A stretch of 64,000 nt of DNA from Pseudomonas sp. ANT_H4 (GCF_008369295.1 NZ_VOBG01000010.1:124001-188000), one strand, 5' to 3'. Shown: positions 19,283 to 30,595, counted from the first letter of the stretch. The notes: generated by a model not told the origin, from the letters alone. A program made the numbers and translations.

Positions 19283-22200
19283 ACCTGTCCGGACCTTTCA
19301 TTCGTCGGCCGGTAGCCACCATGCTGCTGAGCCTGGCGATCATGCTGCTGGGCGGCGTCAGCTTCAACCTGCTGGCGGTGGCGCCATTGCCGCAGATCGA
19401 CTTCCCGGTGATTGTCGTGCAAGCCAGCTTGCCCGGCGCCAGCCCCGAGGTGATGGCGTCTACAGTGGCAACGCCATTGGAACGCTCCTTCGGCGCAATT
19501 GCCGGCATCACTACCATGAGCAGTTCGTCGAGCCAGGGGTCGACCCGGGTGATCCTCGCCTTCGACAGCGACCGCGACATCAATGGCGCGGCGCGGGAAG
19601 TACAGGCGGCGATCAACGCCTCCCGCAACTTGCTGCCCAGCGGCATGCGCAGCATGCCCACCTATAAAAAGATCAACCCGTCCCAGGCGCCCATCATGGT
19701 GCTGTCGCTGACCTCGGACGTGTTGCCCAAGGGCCAGCTCTACGACCTGGCCTCGACCATTCTGTCCCAAAGCCTGTCCCAGGTGCCGGGGGTCGGTGAA
19801 GTACAAATTGGCGGCAGCTCCCTGCCGGCGGTGCGCATTGAACTGGAACCCAAGGCCCTCGACCAGTACGGCGTGGCCCTGGACGATGTACGCAACACCA
19901 TCGCCAATGCCAACGTGCGCCGCCCCAAGGGTTCGGTGGAGGATGGCCAGCGCAACTGGCAGATCCAGGCTAATGACCAGCTGGAAAAAGCCAAGGACTA
20001 CGAGCCCCTGGTGATTCGCTACCAGGACGGCGCGGCACTGCGCCTGAGCGACGTAGCCAAGATCAGCGACGGTGTCGAAGACCGCTACAACAGCGGTTTT
20101 TTCAACAACGATTCGGCGGTGCTGCTAGTGATCAATCGCCAGTCCGGCGCTAACATCATCGAGACCGTGGCGCAGATCAAGGCGCAGTTGCCGGCGCTGC
20201 AGGCGGTGTTGCCGTCCAGTGTCAAGCTGAACCTGGCCATGGATCGCTCGCCGGTGATCAAAGCCACCTTGCACGAAGCCGAGATGACCCTGCTGATCGC
20301 CGTGGCCCTGGTGATCCTGGTGGTGTACCTGTTTCTTGGTAACTTCCGTGCGTCGTTGATCCCGACATTGGCGGTGCCGGTGTCCCTGGTGGGCACCTTT
20401 GCGGTGATGTATCTGTTTGGGTTTTCCCTGAACAACCTGTCGCTGATGGCATTGATCCTGGCCACTGGCCTGGTGGTGGACGACGCCATCGTGGTGCTGG
20501 AGAACATTTCCCGGCACATCGACGACGGTATCCCACCCATGAAGGCCGCGTACCTGGGGGCCAAGGAAGTCGGCTTTACCTTGCTGTCGATGAATGTGTC
20601 GCTGGTGGCGGTGTTCCTGTCGATCCTGTTCATGGGCGGAATCGTCACCAGTTTGTTCCGGGAGTTCTCCATCACATTGGCGGCAGCAATCATTGTCTCG
20701 CTGGTGGTCTCCCTGACCTTGACCCCGATGCTCTGCGCCCGCTGGCTCAAGCCCCATGTCAAAGACCAGGAGAGCGGCTTGCAGCGCTGGAGCCGCAAGG
20801 TCAACGACCTCATGGTCGCCGGTTATGCCAGTAGCCTGGACTGGGTACTCAAGCACCGGCGCCTGACCCTGCTCAGCCTGTTCGTGACCATTGGCGTCAA
20901 CGTCGCACTGTACGTGGTGGTGCCGAAAACCTTTATGCCGCAACAGGACACCGGGCAGTTGATCGGTTTTGTCCGCGGGGATGACGGGCTGTCCTTCAGC
21001 GTCATGCAGCCGAAGATGGAAATCTTCCGCAAGGCCGTATTGCAAGACCCAGCGGTGGAAAGTGTGGCGGGTTTTATCGGCGGCAACAGTGGCACCAACA
21101 ATGCCGTGATGCTGGTGCGGCTCAAGCCCATCAGCGAGCGCAAGATTTCCGCGCAGCAGGTCATCGAGCGCATGCGCAAAACCGTGCCACCGGTGCCGGG
21201 CGGGCGATTGATGCTGATGGCCGACCAGGACCTACAGTTTGGCGGGGGCCGCGACCAGACCTCCTCGCAATACTCCTACATCCTGCAAAGTGGCGACCTG
21301 GCAGCCTTGCGCCTGTGGTACCCGAAAGTGGTCGCCGCCTTGCGTGAATTGCCAGAGTTGACCGCCATCGACGCCCGCGAAGGCCGTGGCGCGCAACAAG
21401 TCACGCTGATCGTCGACCGCGACCAGGCCAAGCGCCTGGGGGTGGACATGGACATGGTCACCTCAGTGCTGAACAACGCCTACAGCCAGCGGCAGATTTC
21501 CACCATCTATGACAGCCTCAACCAGTACCAGGTGGTCATGGAGGTCAATCCGAAATATGCCCAGGACCCGATCACTCTGAAGCAGGTGCAGGTGATTACC
21601 GCAGATGGCGCACGGATTCCCTTGTCGACCATCGCTCACTATGAAAACAGCCTGGCGGACGATCGTGTCAGTCACGAGGGCCAGTTCGCCTCGGAAGACA
21701 TCGCTTTCGACATGTCCCCGGGAGTCACGGTGGCGCAGGGCACAGCCGCCATCGAGCGGGCAATTGCCAAGGTCGGTCTGCCGGAAGACGTCATCGCCAA
21801 GATGGCGGGTACCGCCGACGCCTTCGCTGCCACCCAAAAAAGCCAGCCGTGGATGATCCTCGGCGCCCTGGTGGCGGTTTATCTGGTTCTCGGGATTCTG
21901 TATGAAAGTTACATCCACCCGTTGACCATCCTCTCGACCTTGCCCTCGGCCGGTGTCGGTGCCTTGCTGTCGATTTACGTGTTGGGCGGTGAGTTCAGCC
22001 TGATCTCCCTGCTCGGGCTGTTCCTGTTGATTGGTGTGGTGAAGAAAAACGCCATCCTGATGATCGACCTGGCGCTGCAACTGGAGCGCAAGGACGGCAT
22101 GGAACCGCTGGAGTCGATTCGCAGCGCCTGCCTGCTGCGTCTGCGGCCAATCCTGATGACCACCCTGGCGGCGATCCTCGGCGCGTTGCCGTTGCTGCTG

Positions 22201-22386
22201 AGCACCGCCGAAGGCGCGGAAATGCGCCAGCCCCTGGGCCTGACGATTATCGGCGGCCTGGTGTTCAGCCAGATCCTGACCCTTTACACCACCCCGGTGG
22301 TTTACCTTTATCTCGACCGCCTTCGCCGCCGTTTCAACGGCTGGCGCGGGGTGCGTACCGATGCTGCCCTGGACACTGCGCTATGA
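19279..22386 (+). CDS. muxC: RND multidrug efflux pump subunit MuxC
   Basis: This 1035-residue RND transporter is homologous to MuxB, with twelve transmembrane segments, the proton-relay motif [15 protein letters not shown] and [14 protein letters not shown] near the end. It partners MuxB in one pump complex. Its start overlaps the muxB stop (ATGA) and its stop overlaps the opmB start. Codon use is the same as muxB. Confidence 0.95.
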   Translation: MNLSGPFIRRPVATMLLSLAIMLLGGVSFNLLAVAPLPQIDFPVIVVQASLPGASPEVMASTVATPLERSFGAIAGITTMSSSSSQGSTRVILAFDSDRDINGAAREVQAAINASRNLLPSGMRSMPTYKKINPSQAPIMVLSLTSDVLPKGQLYDLASTILSQSLSQVPGVGEVQIGGSSLPAVRIELEPKALDQYGVALDDVRNTIANANVRRPKGSVEDGQRNWQIQANDQLEKAKDYEPLVIRYQDGAALRLSDVAKISDGVEDRYNSGFFNNDSAVLLVINRQSGANIIETVAQIKAQLPALQAVLPSSVKLNLAMDRSPVIKATLHEAEMTLLIAVALVILVVYLFLGNFRASLIPTLAVPVSLVGTFAVMYLFGFSLNNLSLMALILATGLVVDDAIVVLENISRHIDDGIPPMKAAYLGAKEVGFTLLSMNVSLVAVFLSILFMGGIVTSLFREFSITLAAAIIVSLVVSLTLTPMLCARWLKPHVKDQESGLQRWSRKVNDLMVAGYASSLDWVLKHRRLTLLSLFVTIGVNVALYVVVPKTFMPQQDTGQLIGFVRGDDGLSFSVMQPKMEIFRKAVLQDPAVESVAGFIGGNSGTNNAVMLVRLKPISERKISAQQVIERMRKTVPPVPGGRLMLMADQDLQFGGGRDQTSSQYSYILQSGDLAALRLWYPKVVAALRELPELTAIDAREGRGAQQVTLIVDRDQAKRLGVDMDMVTSVLNNAYSQRQISTIYDSLNQYQVVMEVNPKYAQDPITLKQVQVITADGARIPLSTIAHYENSLADDRVSHEGQFASEDIAFDMSPGVTVAQGTAAIERAIAKVGLPEDVIAKMAGTADAFAATQKSQPWMILGALVAVYLVLGILYESYIHPLTILSTLPSAGVGALLSIYVLGGEFSLISLLGLFLLIGVVKKNAILMIDLALQLERKDGMEPLESIRSACLLRLRPILMTTLAAILGALPLLLSTAEGAEMRQPLGLTIIGGLVFSQILTLYTTPVVYLYLDRLRRRFNGWRGVRTDAALDTAL

Positions 22387-23852
22387 CTGATTCCACATTT
22401 GCAAAGGGCGCCATGACTCGCGGCTCCAGCCTGCTGGCTCTGGCGCTCTGCGCCTTGATGCTCAGCGCCTGCGCCATCGGCCCCGACTACAAGCGCCCGC
22501 AGCTGAGCGAGCCGGTCCAGTACAAAGAGGCCAAGGGTTGGCGCCAGGCCTCGCCAAGCGACTCTTTGGCTCGTGGTGCCTGGTGGGAGTTGTACGGTGA
22601 CAAACAGCTCAACGATCTGGTGGATAAGCTCAACAACGCCAACCAGACCGTCGCCCAGGCCGAGGCCCGCTACCGTCAGGCCCAGGCATTGGTGCGCAGC
22701 TCAAGGGGCGCGTTTTTTCCCACCGTGGACTTGAGCGCCGGGAAAACCCGTGCCAGCCAGGGTACCGGCAGCAGCAGCGCCAGCCTGAGCAGCTCCAGCA
22801 GCGGAATCCGCGATACCTTCAATACCCAGTTGGGCGTCAGCTGGGAAGCCGATATCTGGGGCAAGTTGCGCCGTGGCCTGGAAGCCAACGAAGCCAGCGC
22901 CGAAGGCAGCTCGGCGGACTTGGCGGCCATGCGCCTGAGCCAGCAATCGGAACTGGTGCAGAATTATCTGCAACTGCGGGTCATGGATGAGCAGACCCGC
23001 TTGTTGCAAGCCACGGTCGAAACCTACCAACGCTCGCTGCAAATGACTGAAAACCAGTACCGCGCCGGCGTGTCCGGCAGGGACGCCGTGGCCCAGGCGC
23101 AGACGCAGCTCAAAAGCACTCAAGCCAGCATGATCGACCTGATCTGGCAGCGCGCCCAGCTGGAAAACGCGATTGCCGTGCTGATCGGTATTGCACCCAC
23201 CAACTTTGAGCTGGCAGTGAGCAAGGACATTCCCGCCCTGCCGCAGATTCCGGTCAACCTGCCATCGCAACTGCTGGAGCGCCGCCCGGACATCGCCTCG
23301 GCGGAGCGCGCAGTGATTGCCGCCAACGCCAATATCGGCGTGGCAAAGACCGCCTACTACCCAGACCTGACCCTAAACCTTGCAGGCGGCTATTCCAGCA
23401 GCACCTACGCCGACTGGATCAGCCTGCCGAATCGCTTCTGGTCGGTGGGGCCGAAACTGGCCATGACCCTGTTCGACGGCGGCCAACGCTCGGCGGAAGT
23501 CGACCGCGCCGAAGCGTCCTACGACGAAACCGTGGCCAAGTACCGCCAGACCGTACTCGACGGCTTCCGTGAGGTGGAAAACTACATGGTCCAGCTCAAG
23601 GTCCTGGAAGATGAGGCAGGGGTGAGCAACGAAGCGCTGGAAGCCGCTCGCGAATCCTTGCGCCTGACCCAGAACCAGTACAAGGCCGGGCTGATTGCCT
23701 ACCTCGATGTGGTCACCGTCCAGGCCACCGCCTTGAGCAACGAGCGCACCGTGCTGACCTTGCTGCAAACCCGCCTGGTGGCCAGCGTACAGTTGATCGC
23801 GGCATTGGGCGGCGGTTGGGATGGGCAGATGCAGGTGAGCGACAAAGAGTAA
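22383..23852 (+). CDS. opmB: outer-membrane efflux channel OpmB (NodT family)
   Basis: This 489-residue TolC-like lipoprotein has a signal peptide ending in the lipobox LSAC (Cys about residue 30), followed by AIGPDYKRP typical of NodT-type channels, and two OEP repeats with LLERRPDIASAERA in the second. It completes the MuxABC-OpmB envelope-spanning complex. It overlaps muxC by four bases and is the last gene of the operon; a REP pair follows. Confidence 0.94.
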   Translation: MTDSTFAKGAMTRGSSLLALALCALMLSACAIGPDYKRPQLSEPVQYKEAKGWRQASPSDSLARGAWWELYGDKQLNDLVDKLNNANQTVAQAEARYRQAQALVRSSRGAFFPTVDLSAGKTRASQGTGSSSASLSSSSSGIRDTFNTQLGVSWEADIWGKLRRGLEANEASAEGSSADLAAMRLSQQSELVQNYLQLRVMDEQTRLLQATVETYQRSLQMTENQYRAGVSGRDAVAQAQTQLKSTQASMIDLIWQRAQLENAIAVLIGIAPTNFELAVSKDIPALPQIPVNLPSQLLERRPDIASAERAVIAANANIGVAKTAYYPDLTLNLAGGYSSSTYADWISLPNRFWSVGPKLAMTLFDGGQRSAEVDRAEASYDETVAKYRQTVLDGFREVENYMVQLKVLEDEAGVSNEALEAARESLRLTQNQYKAGLIAYLDVVTVQATALSNERTVLTLLQTRLVASVQLIAALGGGWDGQMQVSDKE

Positions 23853-23880
23853 ACAAACACCCTGGTGGGGACTACCTGCA

Positions 23881-23986
23881 GCAGTTGTCGAGCCCAGCGA
23901 GGCTGCATCCGGTCGCACCGCCGCCACCAAGCCAGGCACTGGCACCAGTCGCCCCCGACGCAGCCTCGCTAAAGCTCGACAGCTGC
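23881..23986. repeat. REPIN (inverted REP pair) after opmB
   Basis: Two REP units of 26-27 bases lie in inverted orientation. The left, at 23881-23906, contains GTCGAGCCCAGCGAGGCTGC; the right, at 23960-23986, contains GCAGCCTCGCTAAAGCTCGA. About 53 bases separate them. They fold into one long hairpin between opmB and mucR. The sequence class differs from the GGCGAGCGGGC palindromes elsewhere in the window. Confidence 0.75.
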
Positions 23987-24120
23987 CACGGAAATAGCAC
24001 CAAATCGTCACTAGTGGCCTTCTGATAATATTCCCCCTGCGCGGGAATTAATCTAGCTACAATCGCCGACTTTTCCATCCAGCACGGATGCCATTCGGCC
24101 CGTCGGCCACGAGACGTCCC

Positions 24121-26217
24121 ATGCTCACCGGTAGTTACTCCCCCACGCTGGTCCTGATTTCCCTGTTTGTGGCGATCCTCGCTTCCTATACCGCTCTGGA
24201 TCTGACCGGGCGTATCGCCACGGCCAAAGGTCGCACTGTGTACTTGTGGATGGCGGGCGGCGCCCTGGCCATGGGCATTGGCGTCTGGTCGATGCACTTT
24301 ATCGGCATGCTCGCGTTTCACTTGCCCATTAGCCTTGGCTACGACATAGGCATCACAGCGCTATCGCTGTTGATCGCGGTTCTCTCCAGCGGCTTTGCCC
24401 TCTGGTTGGTGAGCCAGCCACGTTTGCCGGCCTGGCAACTGGCGTTTGGCGCGTTGATCATGGGCGCGGGCATCAGCGCCATGCACTACACCGGCATGGC
24501 GGCCATGCGCATGACGCCTGGCATCGACTATGACCCAACGCTGTTTGGCGCCTCTCTGTTGATTGCCGTCGGCGCCTCGGCTGCGGCCTTGTGGATCGCC
24601 TTCAACCTGCGGCGCAATACCCCTTATGTGCGCCTGGCACGAGGTGGCGCGGCGCTGGTCATGGGCGTGGCAATTGTCGGCATGCACTACACCGGCATGG
24701 CTGCTGCGCGGTTTGCCGACGGCAGTTTTTGCGGTGCCGCTCTGGATGGTTTGACTGGCAAGGGCCTGGATAGCCTGGTGCTGATCACCACCCTGGCGGT
24801 GTTGGCCATTGCGCTGTTGACCTCATTGCTGGACGCCCGCCTTGAAGCCCGCACCGCCGTGCTGGCCGACTCCCTGACCCAGGCCAATCAGGAGCTGACC
24901 CACCTGGCCCTGCACGACACCCTGACGGGGCTGCCCAATCGCACCCTGCTCGCCGATCGCATCCAGCAGGCCACGCAACTGGTAGCCGAGCAGGGCGGCT
25001 GTTTCGCCCTGATGTTTATCGATCTCGATGGCTTCAAGCCCGTAAACGATGCCTTCGGCCATCACATGGGCGACCAGTTGCTGCGCGAAGTCGGCCTGCG
25101 CTTGCGCGAAGACTTGCGCAGCCAGGACACGTTGGCGCGAATCGGCGGCGACGAGTTCGTGCTGTTGGTGCAATTGAACCAGCCCGACGATGCGCTGCGC
25201 CTGGCGGAACGTCAGGTAGGCCTGATCAATCAAGCCTTCCGTGTGGCGGAGCATGAGCTGAAAATTTCTGCCAGTGTCGGCATCGCGCTGTTCCCCGGCA
25301 ACGGCGCCACGCCCCAGGAATTGCTGATGAACGCTGACGCGGCGATGTATCACGCCAAAAGCATGGGCAAAAACGGCTACAGCTTTTTCGACGTATCGAT
25401 GAACACCAACGCCCGCAAGCAGCTGCAGTTGTTGCAGGACTTGCGCAACGCCGTGGATCAGCAGCAATTGCGGCTGTTCTACCAACCCAAGTTTGACGCC
25501 CTCAGCGGTCGGCCGGTGGGTGCCGAAGCACTATTGCGCTGGGAACACCCGCAACACGGCTTGTTACTGCCGGACAAGTTCATTGAACTGGCAGAAAAGA
25601 CCGGGCTGATCATCCCCATCGGCGAATGGGTGCTCAATGAAGCCTGCAGGCAGATGCAGGTGTGGTTTGCCCAAGGATATCGCGACTGGCGCATTGCGGT
25701 GAACCTCTCGGCCTTGCAGTTTTGCCATGCCGGGCTGGTCACCAGTGTCGCCAACGCCCTGAAGCGTCACCAATTGCCGGCCAACAGCCTGACCCTGGAA
25801 ATCACCGAAACCACCGCCATGAGCGATGCCGATGCGAGCATGACGGTATTGCAGAAACTCTCGGAAATGGGCGTTGACCTGTCCATCGATGACTTTGGCA
25901 CCGGCTACTCCAGCCTGATGTACCTCAAGCGTTTGCCGGCCAACGAGTTGAAGATCGACCGGGGCTTTGTGCGCGACCTGGAGCACGACAGCGACGACGC
26001 CGCGATTGTCTCGGCCATTGTTGCGCTGGGTCAGGCCCTGGGCCTGCGGATTGTCGCTGAAGGGGTGGAAACCGATATGCAGCAAAATTTCCTGACGCGA
26101 CTGGGCTGTGATTCATTGCAGGGCTATCTGCTGGGGCATCCGTTGCCGGCGGACGGTTTCATGAGCGCCATTGTGGCGAAGGAACTCGCTGGCGTGCCTC
26201 AAGTAGCGACACCCTGA
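24121..26217 (+). CDS. mucR: MHYT-GGDEF-EAL c-di-GMP protein (MucR type)
   Basis: This 698-residue inner-membrane protein starts with seven hydrophobic segments. They carry three MHYT-type motifs (MHFIGM at 58-63, MHYTGM at 121-126, MHYTGM at 188-193) that may bind copper to sense O2, CO or NO. A diguanylate cyclase domain follows with intact GGDEF (342-346) and an inhibitory RxxD site (Arg333, Asp336), then a phosphodiesterase domain with EAL at 469-471 and DDFGTGYSSL. All key residues are present, so both activities are possible. The layout matches P. aeruginosa MucR, which supplies c-di-GMP for alginate polymerisation. The start is taken at 24121 because the membrane domain begins there. 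Confidence 0.9.
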   Translation: MLTGSYSPTLVLISLFVAILASYTALDLTGRIATAKGRTVYLWMAGGALAMGIGVWSMHFIGMLAFHLPISLGYDIGITALSLLIAVLSSGFALWLVSQPRLPAWQLAFGALIMGAGISAMHYTGMAAMRMTPGIDYDPTLFGASLLIAVGASAAALWIAFNLRRNTPYVRLARGGAALVMGVAIVGMHYTGMAAARFADGSFCGAALDGLTGKGLDSLVLITTLAVLAIALLTSLLDARLEARTAVLADSLTQANQELTHLALHDTLTGLPNRTLLADRIQQATQLVAEQGGCFALMFIDLDGFKPVNDAFGHHMGDQLLREVGLRLREDLRSQDTLARIGGDEFVLLVQLNQPDDALRLAERQVGLINQAFRVAEHELKISASVGIALFPGNGATPQELLMNADAAMYHAKSMGKNGYSFFDVSMNTNARKQLQLLQDLRNAVDQQQLRLFYQPKFDALSGRPVGAEALLRWEHPQHGLLLPDKFIELAEKTGLIIPIGEWVLNEACRQMQVWFAQGYRDWRIAVNLSALQFCHAGLVTSVANALKRHQLPANSLTLEITETTAMSDADASMTVLQKLSEMGVDLSIDDFGTGYSSLMYLKRLPANELKIDRGFVRDLEHDSDDAAIVSAIVALGQALGLRIVAEGVETDMQQNFLTRLGCDSLQGYLLGHPLPADGFMSAIVAKELAGVPQVATP

Positions 26218-26304
26218 GATCATTGACCTCAGTCCATGCAAAACCCGACTAGCGCAGGTATTCTTGAATCCAACCGTTATACGTTGATTCAGGAGACCGT
26301 ACAC

Positions 26305-27051
26305 ATGGACAAAGTCGTCATCATCACCGGTGGCAGTCGTGGGATCGGGGCCGCCACGGCCTTGTTGGCGGCGCGCCAGGGTTACCGAATCTGTATCAAC
26401 TTCCAGTCCGATGAAGAGGCAGCGCTGCGTGTCCTGGAGCAGGTCCGCGCCCTGGGCGCCCAAGCGATTGCGGTGCGTGCCGATGTCAGCATCGAGGACG
26501 AAGTGATCAGCCTGTTCAACCGGGTCGATGCCGAGCTGGGCCGAGTCACTGCGCTGGTCAATAACGCAGGCACCGTGGGGCACAAGTCGCGGGTCGATGA
26601 GATGTCCGAGTTCCGCATCCTGAAAATTCTCAAGACCAACGTGCTGGGCCCGATCCTCTGTGCCAAGCACGCAGTGCTGCGCATGTCGCCCAAGCATGGC
26701 GGGCAGGGCGGCAGTATCGTCAACGTCTCATCGGTGGCCGCTCGTCTCGGCTCGCCCGGTGAATATGTTGACTACGCGGCGTCCAAAGGCGCAATGGACT
26801 CCTTCACCATCGGTCTTTCGAAAGAAGTGGCGGGTGAAGGCATCCGGGTCAACGCAGTGCGCCCTGGCTACATCTACACCGATTTCCACGCCCTGAGTGG
26901 CGACCCGGATCGGGTCAGCAAGCTGGAGTCGGGTATCCCGATGGCCCGTGGCGGACGTCCGGATGAGGTGGCGGAAGCGATTGTCTGGCTGCTGTCGGAC
27001 AAGGCGTCCTACGCTACCGGGACCTTTGTTGACCTCGGTGGTGGCCGCTGA
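26305..27051 (+). CDS. short-chain dehydrogenase/reductase (YgfF-like)
   Basis: This 248-residue Rossmann-fold oxidoreductase has the cofactor motif TGGSRGIG (about 8-15), NNAG, the catalytic Ser in VNVSSVAAR and the YxxxK motif YAASK. The similarity to E. coli YgfF (glucose 1-dehydrogenase-like) is closer than to FabG. Substrate is unknown. AGGAGA lies before the ATG at 26305; the frame upstream to 26236 is not supported. It is convergent with the MocR-type gene. Confidence 0.85.
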   Translation: MDKVVIITGGSRGIGAATALLAARQGYRICINFQSDEEAALRVLEQVRALGAQAIAVRADVSIEDEVISLFNRVDAELGRVTALVNNAGTVGHKSRVDEMSEFRILKILKTNVLGPILCAKHAVLRMSPKHGGQGGSIVNVSSVAARLGSPGEYVDYAASKGAMDSFTIGLSKEVAGEGIRVNAVRPGYIYTDFHALSGDPDRVSKLESGIPMARGGRPDEVAEAIVWLLSDKASYATGTFVDLGGGR

Positions 27052-27142
27052 AAAACTGCCTGCTCCTGCGGGAGCGGGTCGCTATCAACCCGTTGGTCCC
27101 TGGGGCTATTCAAGTCAGGTATTTATTGCCCGCCTCAATCGC

Positions 27143-28552
27143 TCAAAAAGACCGCACGATCCGTCCCAATGTCTCCATGGCCTTTTCCGAGGCCTCATCC
27201 CAGGGACTGCCATAGTTCAAGCGAATGCAGTTCCTGAACCGCTGGGTCGGCGAAAATATCGGCCCCGGCGCAATGCTGATGCCTTGGGCCAACGCCATCT
27301 GGAACAACTTCAACGAGTCCGTTTGCTCGGGCAATTCCAACCACAGGAAATACCCACCCGCTGGCTGGCTCACGCGGGTTTGTGCCGGAAAATAGCGGGC
27401 GATGGCGGCAAGCATGGCGCTTTGCTGTTCTTCCAGGGCATAACGCAACTTGCGCAGGTGCCGGTCGTAGCCACCATGTTGCAGGTAGTCGGCAATCGCC
27501 GCCTGGGCTGGCATTGACGCGCACAACGAGGTCATCAATTTCAGCCGTTCGATCTTCTGCGCATAACGCCCGGCAGCCACCCAACCGATGCGATAACCAG
27601 GAGCCAGGCTTTTGGCGAAGGAGCCGCAGTGCATCACCAAACCTTCGGTATCGAACGCCTTGGCCGGTTTAGGTGCCTGTTGGCCGTAGTACAACTCGGC
27701 GTAGACATCGTCCTCGATCAGTGGCACCTGATGGCTGCGCAACAACTCCACCAGTTCCTGTTTCTTGGCTTCGGGCATGGTGGCGCCCATGGGGTTCTGG
27801 AAGCTGGTCATGCACCAGCAAGCCTTGATCGGGTAACGTTCAAGACTTTGGGCCAGCACTTTGAGGTCAATGCCATCGCGCGGGTGTACGGGAATTTCCA
27901 CGGCCTTGAGTTTCAGCCGCTCCAGCACCTGCAGGCTGGCATAAAACGCCGGGGCTTCGATGGCCACCAGGTCGCCGGGCTCGGTCACGGCTTGCAGACA
28001 CAGGTTCAGCGCTTCCAGGGCACCGTTGGTGATCAGCAACTCCTCCATGGGCAGCATCAAGCCGCCGACCATGTAGCGCAGGGCAATTTGCCGGCGCAAT
28101 TGTGGGTTGCCCGGTGACATGTCCGTGACCACCATGCGCGGGTCCATCTCCCGACTGGCACTGGCCAGGGAACGGGCCAGGCGCTGTAGCGGAAACAGCG
28201 TCGGACTGGGAAAGGCCGAGCCGAAGGGCACAGTCTGCGGGTCCTTGATGGAGTCGAGCACCGAAAACACCAGCTCGCTGACGTCGACTTCGGTGGATTC
28301 GTGTACATGTGCACTGACCACCGGCTCGGAAAACGGGCTTGGCGCATGGGTGTTGACGAAGTACCCGGAACGCGGCCGGGCGCGGATCAGGCCACGACGT
28401 TCCAGCAGGTAGTAGGCCTGGAACACCGTGGATGGGCTGACGCCGTAGGTCCGGCTGGCATAACGCACCGACGGCACCCGCTGGCCAGGCCCCAGGACGC
28501 CGGAGCGGATCAGTTCTGCGATGTCGTCGGCGAATTTTTCGTAGCGTTTCAT
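27143..28552 (-). CDS. MocR-type regulator (GntR domain fused to aminotransferase fold)
   Basis: This 469-residue protein has an amino-terminal GntR winged helix (residues 1-70, PSVRYASRTYGVSPSTVFQAYYLLERRGLI) fused to a type I aminotransferase fold. The PLP lysine is in GSFAKSLAPGYRIGW. MocR proteins use PLP or an amine as effector and control genes of vitamin B6, GABA or related metabolism. Its target is not evident from the neighbours. Confidence 0.85.
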   Translation of the reverse strand: MKRYEKFADDIAELIRSGVLGPGQRVPSVRYASRTYGVSPSTVFQAYYLLERRGLIRARPRSGYFVNTHAPSPFSEPVVSAHVHESTEVDVSELVFSVLDSIKDPQTVPFGSAFPSPTLFPLQRLARSLASASREMDPRMVVTDMSPGNPQLRRQIALRYMVGGLMLPMEELLITNGALEALNLCLQAVTEPGDLVAIEAPAFYASLQVLERLKLKAVEIPVHPRDGIDLKVLAQSLERYPIKACWCMTSFQNPMGATMPEAKKQELVELLRSHQVPLIEDDVYAELYYGQQAPKPAKAFDTEGLVMHCGSFAKSLAPGYRIGWVAAGRYAQKIERLKLMTSLCASMPAQAAIADYLQHGGYDRHLRKLRYALEEQQSAMLAAIARYFPAQTRVSQPAGGYFLWLELPEQTDSLKLFQMALAQGISIAPGPIFSPTQRFRNCIRLNYGSPWDEASEKAMETLGRIVRSF

Positions 28553-28623
28553 CGGAGCCTAATAGGGTAAGTAAGTTAAGAGCAAACTCTGCTCCTGTGG
28601 CGAGTCCGCTCACAACAACATCA

Positions 28624-30039
28624 TCAACGGTTAAGCGGCGACACAAACCGGCTGTCGGCGACACTATAAACGCCCGGCTCATCAATATCCGTGACCTTGA
28701 AGCTGATGGTCTGGGAGCTGCTGGCAGGCTTGTCGCTGGTCATCGCCACCGACACCGGCACATCGGTTATTTCCCCCGGTGCCAAACTGATCTCGGTCTT
28801 GCCCTGAAGCTGGAAGCCATCACCGTCCACTAACTCAAGACGATAATCCTGACGCTGCTGGGTCTTGTTGATGACCTTGAGGCTGTAGATGTTCTCGATC
28901 AAGCCTTGGCTGTTTTCGCGAAACATCCCTCGGTCCTTGGTCACGTCCAGCGACACCATCGGCCGCTGCACCAGCGCCATCACCAAGGCTGCGATCATCA
29001 CCAGCAGCACCGCACTGTAGCCGATCAACCGTGGCCTGAGCAGGTGGGTCTTGCCGCCTTGCAACTGATGCTCGCAGGTGTAGCTCACCAGGCCACGGGC
29101 ATAGCCCATTTTGTCCATGATTGAATCACAGGCGTCGATGCAAGCCGCACAGCCGATGCACTCCATTTGCAAACCGTCGCGAATGTCGATGCCGGTGGGG
29201 CAGACCTGTACGCACAGGTGGCAGTCGATGCAGTCACCGAGGCCGACATCCGCAGGTTTCACTTCGCGTTTACGTGGGCCACGGCTCTCGCCACGGGCCA
29301 CATCGTAGGAAATGGTCAGGGTGTCCTTGTCGAACATCACGCTCTGGAACCGTGCATACGGGCACATGTGCATGCACACCGCTTCGCGCAACCAGCCTGC
29401 GTTGATGTAAGTCGCGCCTGTGAAAAACAACACCCAGAACAGGCTGACACCGCCCATCTGCCAGGTCAGCAGCTCCTCGGCCAGGGGCCGGATAGGCGTG
29501 AAGTAGCCCACAAAGGTCAAGCCGGTGAGCACGCTGATGGCCAGCCACATCGTGTGTTTGACTGAACGCCGCAGCAGCTTGCTCAGGCCCCAGGGGGAGG
29601 CCTGCAGCTTGATGCGCTGGTTTCGCTCGCCCTCAGTGACCTTTTCGCACCACATGAACAGCCAGGTAAACGAGCTTTGCGGGCAGGTATAACCACACCA
29701 TACCCGGCCGGCAAATACCGTGATCGCAAACAGGCCGAAGGCTGCGATGATCAACAACGCCGACAACAGGATGAAATCCTGGGGCCAGAAGGTTGCGCCG
29801 AAAATGTGAAATTTGCTTTCTGCAAGGTCCCACAACACCGCCTGCCGTCCGCCCCAGTTCAGCCACACGGTGCCGAAAAACGCCAGGAACAGAAAACCCG
29901 CGCCACTCAAGCGCAAGGTGCGGAACAAACCGGTAAAACTGCGGGTGTGAATCAGGTTGTCACTGGATTTGGCCTTCATCTTCTTTGGATGTGCAGGCTC
30001 AAAGGTTTCAACTAATCGGACGGGGATTCTATCGCTCAT
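28624..30039 (-). CDS. ccoG: cytochrome c oxidase accessory protein CcoG (RdxA/FixG)
   Basis: This 471-residue membrane iron-sulfur protein has about five transmembrane segments and the cysteine motif WCGYTCPQ. Two ferredoxin-type clusters follow (CIDCHLCVQVCP and CIGCAACIDACD), with a periplasmic Ig-like carboxy-terminal domain. CcoG reduces copper for assembly of the cbb3 oxidase. The start at 30039 (MSDRIPVR) matches the family; an upstream in-frame ATG at 30063 is less likely. The ccoNOPQ genes are not in the window. Confidence 0.93.
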   Translation of the reverse strand: MSDRIPVRLVETFEPAHPKKMKAKSSDNLIHTRSFTGLFRTLRLSGAGFLFLAFFGTVWLNWGGRQAVLWDLAESKFHIFGATFWPQDFILLSALLIIAAFGLFAITVFAGRVWCGYTCPQSSFTWLFMWCEKVTEGERNQRIKLQASPWGLSKLLRRSVKHTMWLAISVLTGLTFVGYFTPIRPLAEELLTWQMGGVSLFWVLFFTGATYINAGWLREAVCMHMCPYARFQSVMFDKDTLTISYDVARGESRGPRKREVKPADVGLGDCIDCHLCVQVCPTGIDIRDGLQMECIGCAACIDACDSIMDKMGYARGLVSYTCEHQLQGGKTHLLRPRLIGYSAVLLVMIAALVMALVQRPMVSLDVTKDRGMFRENSQGLIENIYSLKVINKTQQRQDYRLELVDGDGFQLQGKTEISLAPGEITDVPVSVAMTSDKPASSSQTISFKVTDIDEPGVYSVADSRFVSPLNR

Positions 30040-30234
30040 GGTCTTTCGCTCATCAGCCTCCATCAGGCGGATGAACTATGCCGGGCGATCTGTTTGCATA
30101 ACAGACTCAGGTATAGCGATAAAAAGCGGATCAGATGGATTGCCGACCCGCTCCTGCGTCAATCTGCTGCACCCCCGTGCGGCCTGGGGCAGCGCCTGTA
30201 TCGGCAGCCGTAAAGCGGTGCTGATACAGATCAA

Positions 30235-30474
30235 TCAAATCACCGAATCACCCTCGGTCACCTTCAAGTGCTTACGACCATCCTTGGCGCCTGCTACGGT
30301 CAAGGCGTCGGCTTCTGCTTCAGTGATGTAGACACGTTGGCCGTCGACTTCAACGGCGGACATGGATTTTTCGCTGTCGGTGATCACCGTGACAGCCGTG
30401 GCGGCGAGGCTTCGTTCTTCGCCGTCCTCGTCGACCTTGAAGTAACAGGTCTGGTTTTCGATACGTACTGGCAT
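30235..30474 (-). CDS. small conserved protein (probably DUF3203)
   Basis: This 79-residue acidic protein starts MPVRIENQTCYFKVDEDGEE, and a segment MSAVEVDGQRVYITEAEADA follows. It looks like the small DUF3203 proteins of Pseudomonas; the function is unknown. A strong ribosome binding site AAGGAGAG precedes the ATG. It stands between ccoG and the divergent mgtC-like gene. Confidence 0.7.
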   Translation of the reverse strand: MPVRIENQTCYFKVDEDGEERSLAATAVTVITDSEKSMSAVEVDGQRVYITEAEADALTVAGAKDGRKHLKVTEGDSVI

Positions 30475-30595
30475 GATGCTCTCCTTCTCGTCAGGTACTG
30501 ATCATTAGGGTTCGACAACAGGTAAATGGTTTCCGGCAACTGACTGGCGGTCGCTGCTGTCCATCCTTTATCGACCTATAAACAAGGACCGCTCC